NCBI GenBank assembly: GCA_017614185.1
Contig: JAGACI010000081.1
Location: forward strand, 1-9,947
DNA from: Lachnospiraceae bacterium
GTDB taxonomy: Bacteria; Bacillota_A; Clostridia; Lachnospirales; Lachnospiraceae
DNA: 9,947 nt
Direction of reading: 5' to 3'
A program made the translations under genes and the position numbers. Positions 5,466-9,947 of this stretch are shown piece after piece. The first letter of the stretch is position 1. Each line of letters starts with the position of its first letter. Under the pieces are notes generated by a model, which saw only the letters and a list, made by a program, of their open reading frames with translations, was not told the DNA's origin and made no database searches.

Positions 5466-7081
5466 GCTACTAGGAAGTCTGCTCCGTACATCTTACGAAG
5501 CTTGGGCTTCTCTATTTTACCTGTTGCATTTCTGGGAATATCGGCAAAGATAATCTCTTTGGGTCTCTTATATCTTGCCATATCAAGGCAGAACTCTTCG
5601 ATTTCTTCCTTGGTGCAGGTCATTCCCTCTTTAATTTCGATTATGGCAGCAGTCTTCTCTCCGAGTCTTCTGTCGGGAAGACCGATAACTGCCACGTCTT
5701 TGACTTTATTGTTCTTACGGATGAAGTCCTCAATCTGTACAGGGTAGATGTTCTCACCGCCGGAAACGATAACGTCTTTCTTACGGTCTACAAGGAAAAT
5801 GAAACCGTCGGAATCTCTCATCGCCATATCACCGGTGTAAAGCCAGCCATCCTTAAGAACTTCTTTGGTTGATTTCTCATCATTGTAATAGCAGGTCATC
5901 ACGCCGGGGCCTTTAACGCAAAGCTCGCCGACATTCTCTCCTGTAACTTCCTTGCCGTCTTCATCGACAATTTTGCATTCCCATCTGTATCCGGGAACAC
6001 CGATGGCACCGACTTTATTGATATTCTCCATACCAAGATGTACACAACCGGGGCCTGTTGATTCGGAAAGACCATAGTTTGTGTCATACTGGTGATGAGG
6101 GAAGTATTCTTTCCAGCGCTTAATAAGTGAAGGCGGAACAGGCTGTGCGCCGATATGCATAAGTCTCCACTGATCAAGTTCGTAATCACTGAGTTTCAAA
6201 TCGCCTCTGTCGAGGGCATCGAGAATATCCTGAGCCCAGGGAACAAGGAGCCATACTATGGTACAGTGCTCTTTGGATACAGCCTGAAGGATTGTCTCAG
6301 GTTTGGCGCCCTTTAAGAGTACAGCCTTACTTCCTGCAACAAGACTGCCCATCCAGTGGAACTTAGCACCTGTATGGTAAAGAGGAGGGATGCAAAGGAA
6401 GTTATCGTCTCTTCCTGTCTCGTGATGCTTCTGCTCCATCTCTGCAGCCTGTGTAAGGGACTGATGTTTATGCAAAATGGCTTTCGGGAAGCCGGTTGTA
6501 CCTGATGAAAAATAGATTGCACCGAAATCATCCTCGGTTATATCAACCTTGGGTGCTTTACTTGAGCAGTCAGCTACCTGATCTCTGTAACTTTCTGCAA
6601 AGCTGGGACAGCCGTCACCTACAAATAAAAGAAGGCGGCCTTTGCTGAGTTTCTCAGCGTTAACTTCCATACGTCCGATAAACTCAGGACCGAATACAAT
6701 CATGTCTACTTCAGCGAGTTCTGCACAGTAAAGAATCTCTTCTGCGTCATATCTGAAGTTAAAAGGAACTGCTATAGCTCCGCTTTTTAAAATACCAAAA
6801 TAAATAGGAAGCCACTCAAGGCAGTTGTACATAATGATAGCGACCTTGTCGCCCTTTTTGATTCCTCTTGAAATAAGTAGATTCGCAAAGCGGTTAGCCT
6901 TCTCGTCAAATACCTTCCAGGTAATCTCTCTTCTGTATGCTTCAAAACCGGTAGGTCTGATGAGCTCATATTCTTTCCAGGTTGTTCTTCTGGTGTCGGG
7001 TTCATCGGGGTTTAACTCCACGAGAGCTATCTCATCGGGGTAAAGCTTTGCATTTCTCTCCAGAAACTCTGTAACAGGCAT
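5447..7081 (-). CDS. Class I adenylate-forming enzyme, acyl-CoA synthetase type
   Basis: Cytoplasmic enzyme of 544 residues expected to activate a carboxylic acid with ATP to an acyl-adenylate and then transfer it to CoA. All core motifs are intact: the phosphate loop SSGTTGFPK (192-200), YGLSEST (336-342), the ATP-binding YTGD (415-418), the hinge region DRKKDVIVSGGENIYP (432-447), and the C-terminal NATGK with catalytic K522. Length is normal for the family. A segment near the N-terminus (about 22-52) is longer than in typical members and includes an imperfect repeat. The substrate cannot be read from the sequence; a medium- or long-chain fatty acid or an aromatic acid are all possible. The ATG at 7081 is supported by AAAAAGGA about ten bases upstream. 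The gene is monocistronic here, convergent with the phosphorelay operon and divergent from the yitT-type gene. Family call is secure, substrate is not. Confidence 0.93.
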   Translation of the reverse strand: MPVTEFLERNAKLYPDEIALVELNPDEPDTRRTTWKEYELIRPTGFEAYRREITWKVFDEKANRFANLLISRGIKKGDKVAIIMYNCLEWLPIYFGILKSGAIAVPFNFRYDAEEILYCAELAEVDMIVFGPEFIGRMEVNAEKLSKGRLLLFVGDGCPSFAESYRDQVADCSSKAPKVDITEDDFGAIYFSSGTTGFPKAILHKHQSLTQAAEMEQKHHETGRDDNFLCIPPLYHTGAKFHWMGSLVAGSKAVLLKGAKPETILQAVSKEHCTIVWLLVPWAQDILDALDRGDLKLSDYELDQWRLMHIGAQPVPPSLIKRWKEYFPHHQYDTNYGLSESTGPGCVHLGMENINKVGAIGVPGYRWECKIVDEDGKEVTGENVGELCVKGPGVMTCYYNDEKSTKEVLKDGWLYTGDMAMRDSDGFIFLVDRKKDVIVSGGENIYPVQIEDFIRKNNKVKDVAVIGLPDRRLGEKTAAIIEIKEGMTCTKEEIEEFCLDMARYKRPKEIIFADIPRNATGKIEKPKLRKMYGADFLVAKENQG

Positions 7082-7141
7082 TTTTATTCCGTCCTTTTTC
7101 TCTCTCTTTTTTCGCGTTAAAGCGATAAACTGTCTTTGTAT

Positions 7142-7170
7142 AAGTTAACACGTTGATGCGCAAAAGTCAA
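7142..7170 (-). promoter_or_regulatory. Possible promoter for the adenylate-forming enzyme gene
   Basis: Read on the minus strand, TTGACT (7170-7165) is a good -35 box. After 17 bases comes TAACTT (7147-7142), a poor -10 box matching three of six positions. TTATAC lies slightly further on at a longer spacing. The position, about 60-90 bases before the start codon, is suitable. Only the -35 half is convincing. Confidence 0.35.
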
Positions 7171-7260
7171 GGAAAATGGGATTTTATTGTGTATACAAGG
7201 ATACAATCTGACATAAAGTTTCAGGAATAGTAAATAATGCTGGATTTTTTTTCGATACAG

Positions 7261-7269
7261 TGGTATTAT
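7261..7269 (+). promoter_or_regulatory. Possible extended -10 promoter for the yitT-type operon
   Basis: TGG followed by TATTAT (7264-7269) forms an extended -10 element with five of six matches to TATAAT. The matching -35 position (about 7241-7246, TGGATT) is weak, which is common for extended -10 promoters. Transcription would begin near 7276, leaving a very short leader containing the GAGGG ribosome binding site (7282-7286). Confidence 0.4.
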
Positions 7270-7291
7270 TAATTCGAATGTGAGGGTTATT

Positions 7292-8164
7292 ATGGCAAAA
7301 AGAGTAGCGAAACCGGTAGCTAAAATAGTTAAAAAGATAGTTATCATTACTTTTGCAGCCCTTTTAATGGCAGCAAATATCAACACATTTGTAGACGCAG
7401 GCGGGTTGTATCCCGGCGGCGCAACAGGTCTAACCATTCTTATAAGACGTGCAGCCGAGCTTTGGTTTCATATCGAGCTTCCTTACACTCTCGTAATTAT
7501 CATCATAAATTCAATCCCCATATACATCGGATTCAGATTTATCGGTAAGAAGTTTACGGTATATTCCGTGTATATGATTATCATGGTCGGTGTTTTCTCC
7601 GATATGATTCCTACTTACGCAATTACATATGACACACTTCTTGTCAGCATCTTTGGCGGAATTATAAACGGACTTGCTATAAGCATTTGTCTGTTACAGG
7701 GGTCTACATCCGGAGGTACCGACTTTATCGCGATTTTCATGTCCGAGAAAAAGGGAATGGATTCCTGGAACATGATTCTTGGAATTAATATAGTTATTCT
7801 TGGAAGTGCAGGCTTGCTCTTTGGTTGGGACAAAGCTCTTTATTCAATCATTTTCCAATACGCTTCCACTCAGGTATTACATACGCTTTATACCAGATAC
7901 CAGAAGGAAACTCTCTTTATTGTTACCAACAAACCTGAAGAGATCTGTGTAATCATAAGCGACCTTACACAGCATGGAGCAACACTCATTGAAGGTGAAG
8001 GTTCCTATGAGCACTGTGAGAGAAATGTTGTTTACTCAGTTGTTTCAAGAGAAGAATACAAAAAGGTACTCAGGGAGATCAAAAAAGCAGATCCCCAGGC
8101 CTTTGTCAATACACTAAGAACTGAAGAAATATCGGGACAATTCTACAGAAGACCGGAGGAGTAA
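7292..8164 (+). CDS. YitT family integral membrane protein
   Basis: Protein of 290 residues with five or six predicted membrane segments (about 14-34, 62-82, 88-105, 113-135, 159-178, and possibly 183-200), then a soluble C-terminal domain of the DUF2179 type (about 207-290). Family hallmarks are GGLYPGGATGLTIL (37-50) between the first two segments and GSTSGGTDFIA (137-147). YitT proteins are widespread in Firmicutes and their transport role is not established, so none is assigned here. The ATG at 7292 is chosen because GAGGG (7282-7286) stands five bases before it. An in-frame GTG at 7280 has no ribosome binding site. The stop is followed after two bases by the DUF1343 gene, whose ribosome binding site lies inside this gene, so the two are co-translated. 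This pairing hints at a shared cell-envelope or salvage role, which is inference only. Confidence 0.92.
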   Translation: MAKRVAKPVAKIVKKIVIITFAALLMAANINTFVDAGGLYPGGATGLTILIRRAAELWFHIELPYTLVIIIINSIPIYIGFRFIGKKFTVYSVYMIIMVGVFSDMIPTYAITYDTLLVSIFGGIINGLAISICLLQGSTSGGTDFIAIFMSEKKGMDSWNMILGINIVILGSAGLLFGWDKALYSIIFQYASTQVLHTLYTRYQKETLFIVTNKPEEICVIISDLTQHGATLIEGEGSYEHCERNVVYSVVSREEYKKVLREIKKADPQAFVNTLRTEEISGQFYRRPEE

Positions 8165-8166
8165 AA

Positions 8167-9306
8167 ATGGTTAAACTCGGAATAGACAGGATTAAAGAAT
8201 ACGGAAACCTTCTTGAAGGGAAAAGAATCGGCCTTATCACCAATTATTCGGGAATAGACAGTAGAATGATTGAGGATATGGACGTTTTTTTTGAGGCGGG
8301 ATATAAAGTTTCAAAGCTTTTTACACCCGAGCACGGCTTGTACGGAGCTATGGATGGAGCAAGCGTAGACAACAGCATTCATCCCAAGTACAAAACCCCC
8401 ATTATCTCTTTGTACGGAGACAGAAAAGAGCCCACAAGTGAGGACTTGGACGGACTTGATGTTCTTGTATACGACATTCAGGATGTTGGACTTAGATATT
8501 ACACATACATCTATACTCTTGCTTACTGCATGAGAGCTGCCGCAAAGAAAGCAATAAAGTTTGTTGTTCTTGACAGGCCTAATCCCCTTGGAAACAAGGT
8601 TGAAGGAAACAGAATGAAAAAGGAGCTTGCAAGCTTTGTCGGCGATTACGAGCTTCCCATAAGATATGGATTAACTCCCGGAGAACTTGGAAAGTACTTC
8701 CTTGACTATATGAAGTTAGAGCTTGATTACAATGTAATTCCCATGGATGGCTATAAGGCTGACATGAAGTGGACTGCAACGGGTCAGCTCTGGAACCTTC
8801 CTTCTCCTTCAATCCATACATTTAATTCAAACCTTTGCTATGTCGGCGGCTGCTTCTTTGAGGCGACAAATATAAGCGAGGGAAGAGGAACGGCAGCTCC
8901 TTTCCAGATTTACGGAGCACCTTTTGTAAATATGGATGAGTTCATTCCTGAGCTAAGAAAGAGAATAGATAATAAAGATGTAGCTATAAGACCCAGAGCT
9001 TTTACCCCTTTCTGGTCAAAGCATGCAGGCAAAACATGTTACGGTGTTGAGTTTATCCCGTTAAACGATAATCTGGATTTCCTTTATGAAGCGATAATTA
9101 CATTAAAGACGTTCTTTGATTTATATCCGAATGAAGTAGAGTTTGTTAAGTATGCGGATGTTGCAAGACTCTCCTCTCTTTCAGGCGATGAGACAGTCAA
9201 CGAATATATAAACGGAAAGATATCTCTTGATGAATTAAAGAAACTCTGGAAAAAGGAATCAGAGGAATTCGAGAAATTAAGCGAAAGTTATAGAATATAC
9301 AAATAA
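8167..9306 (+). CDS. DUF1343 protein, NamZ-like exo-beta-N-acetylmuramidase (GH171)
   Basis: Protein of 379 residues from the family of Bacillus subtilis NamZ (YbbC), which removes N-acetylmuramic acid from non-reducing ends of peptidoglycan fragments. Conserved blocks in order are RIGLITNYSGID (20-31), LFTPEHGLYGAMDGA (51-65), VYDIQDVGLRYYTYI, VVLDRPNPLGN, the PIRYGLTPGEL segment, WNLPSPSIHTF, and NISEGRGTAAPFQIYGAPF. E55 in TPEHG may match the acidic residue proposed as catalytic in NamZ. I state this from memory and it is tentative. No signal peptide is present: the protein starts almost directly with the conserved core, while YbbC is exported. It should therefore act in the cytoplasm on imported fragments, or have a different substrate. 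GGAGG (8155-8159) precedes the ATG. No murQ, nagZ or sugar transporter is visible nearby. Confidence 0.88.
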   Translation: MVKLGIDRIKEYGNLLEGKRIGLITNYSGIDSRMIEDMDVFFEAGYKVSKLFTPEHGLYGAMDGASVDNSIHPKYKTPIISLYGDRKEPTSEDLDGLDVLVYDIQDVGLRYYTYIYTLAYCMRAAAKKAIKFVVLDRPNPLGNKVEGNRMKKELASFVGDYELPIRYGLTPGELGKYFLDYMKLELDYNVIPMDGYKADMKWTATGQLWNLPSPSIHTFNSNLCYVGGCFFEATNISEGRGTAAPFQIYGAPFVNMDEFIPELRKRIDNKDVAIRPRAFTPFWSKHAGKTCYGVEFIPLNDNLDFLYEAIITLKTFFDLYPNEVEFVKYADVARLSSLSGDETVNEYINGKISLDELKKLWKKESEEFEKLSESYRIYK

Positions 9307-9308
9307 AC

Positions 9309-9337
9309 TGGAAAAGAAAAAGTAATGGGATTATACT
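9309..9337 (+). promoter_or_regulatory. Possible promoter for the pyridoxamine kinase gene
   Basis: TATACT (9332-9337, five of six matches) lies 17 bases after TGGAAA (9309-9314, four of six matches). A start near 9344 would give a leader of about 23 bases. No hairpin terminator is visible between 9306 and 9367, so read-through from the upstream operon is also likely. Confidence 0.4.
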
Positions 9338-9366
9338 GAATTGTAAGCTTTAAGAGGTGAAGAAAC

Positions 9367-9947
9367 ATGAATTACAAAAGACTACTTACATTTCAGGATA
9401 TATCCTGTGTGGGACAGTGTTCCCTCACGGTTGCTCTTCCGGTATTATCGGTCTGCGGAATAGAAACCTGTGTTTTGCCTTCAATGGTTTTATCAACACA
9501 CACAGGCGGATTTAAAGATATTACGAAGGCAGACTTAACGGATTACCTTTCAGGTTACCTTAATTCCTGGAGAAGCAATAACATATCATTTGATGTAATC
9601 TATACAGGTTATCTTGGAAATCTTAAACAGATAGAAATTGTTAAGAGACTGAAAGACGAGTTTTTGAATCCGGGAGGATTACTTATTGTAGATCCTGTTA
9701 TGGGAGATGACGGGGAACTGTATTCGGGATTCGATGACAAGTACGTTGATGAGGTCAGAAAACTGTGCGAGATTGCCGATATCATCATCCCAAACCTTAC
9801 AGAAGCATGTTTGCTCGCACGAAAAACGCATACAGAGCAATTTTCAAATGACGAGCTTACGGAATTGCTTGAAAACCTCGCAAAACTGGGGCCTCGCACG
9901 GTTGTACTTACCGGAATATCGGAAACTCCCGAGTATGCCGGAGCCAC
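9367..9947 (+). CDS. Pyridoxal/pyridoxamine kinase, 5' part (cut by the window end)
   Basis: The first 193 codons of an open frame that runs off the window; family members are usually about 280-290 residues. It is a ribokinase-superfamily enzyme of the PdxY/PdxK type. It would phosphorylate pyridoxal, pyridoxamine or pyridoxine with ATP in vitamin B6 salvage. Visible blocks are LLTFQDISCVGQCSLTVALP (6-25), the STHTGGF segment (about 43-49), VIYTGYLGN, the IVDPVMGDDGELY motif (about 109-121) and IIPNLTEACLL (about 141-151), where PNxTEA is typical of the family. The C-terminal GxGD catalytic region is outside the window. AGAGGTGA (9352-9359) provides the ribosome binding site at good spacing. 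The gene follows the DUF1343 gene by 60 bases. The symbol is left blank because pdxY- and pdxK-type enzymes cannot be separated from this part. Confidence 0.9.
   Translation, partial: MNYKRLLTFQDISCVGQCSLTVALPVLSVCGIETCVLPSMVLSTHTGGFKDITKADLTDYLSGYLNSWRSNNISFDVIYTGYLGNLKQIEIVKRLKDEFLNPGGLLIVDPVMGDDGELYSGFDDKYVDEVRKLCEIADIIIPNLTEACLLARKTHTEQFSNDELTELLENLAKLGPRTVVLTGISETPEYAGA

Noticed and set aside
7191..7260. Repeated ATACAA/ATACAG hexamers in the divergent intergenic region as an operator
   Set aside because: The copies are short, AT-rich and unevenly spaced. I could match them to no known regulator site, so chance is a sufficient explanation.
7280..7282. GTG start for the YitT-family gene
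   Set aside because: No ribosome binding site precedes it, and this GTG overlaps the GAGGG that serves the ATG at 7292.
9609..9947. 112-codon minus-strand open frame at the right edge
   Set aside because: It is antisense to a clear pyridoxamine kinase coding sequence with all expected family motifs.

Overview
The window looks like chromosomal DNA from a low-to-moderate GC Firmicute, most likely a Lachnospiraceae (Butyrivibrio-like) anaerobe. This is inferred from strong AGGAGG-type ribosome binding sites, sigma-A-like promoters, codon use, and recognisable Lachnospiraceae-style proteins: an adenylate-forming enzyme, an HPt domain with an acidic helical extension, and a pyridoxamine kinase. 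No insertion sequence, prophage, CRISPR array, tRNA or rRNA was seen. Coding density is high, and no gene-free stretch exceeds about 210 bases.

Layout. (1) 1-1404 is the 3' part of gyrA, covering the end of the breakage-reunion core and the whole DNA-wrapping C-terminal domain, followed by a hairpin terminator. (2) 1477-3325 is a tight psuK-psuG pair for pseudouridine catabolism. PsuK phosphorylates pseudouridine, and PsuG splits the phosphate into uracil and ribose 5-phosphate. A strong compound terminator follows. (3) 3437-5450 is a promoter and a two-gene operon of stand-alone phosphorelay proteins. The first has a pseudo-receiver and a second, atypical receiver. The second has an HPt domain, a helical duplication and a canonical receiver. 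Neither carries a histidine kinase or an output domain. (4) 5447-7081, on the minus strand, is an acyl-CoA synthetase-type adenylate-forming enzyme. It converges on the phosphorelay operon, and the stop codons overlap inside one shared bidirectional terminator. (5) 7292-9306 is a divergent operon: a YitT-family membrane protein followed directly by a DUF1343/NamZ-like exo-N-acetylmuramidase with no signal peptide. (6) 9367-9947 is a pyridoxal/pyridoxamine kinase cut by the window edge.

Taken together this is mostly core and salvage metabolism (pseudouridine, muramic acid-containing sugars, vitamin B6) placed beside a housekeeping topoisomerase. The least explained part is the kinase-less receiver/HPt operon. 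It is the best candidate for something undescribed, but it could simply be an accessory branch of an ordinary phosphorelay whose kinase lies elsewhere. Nothing here clearly establishes a novel system.
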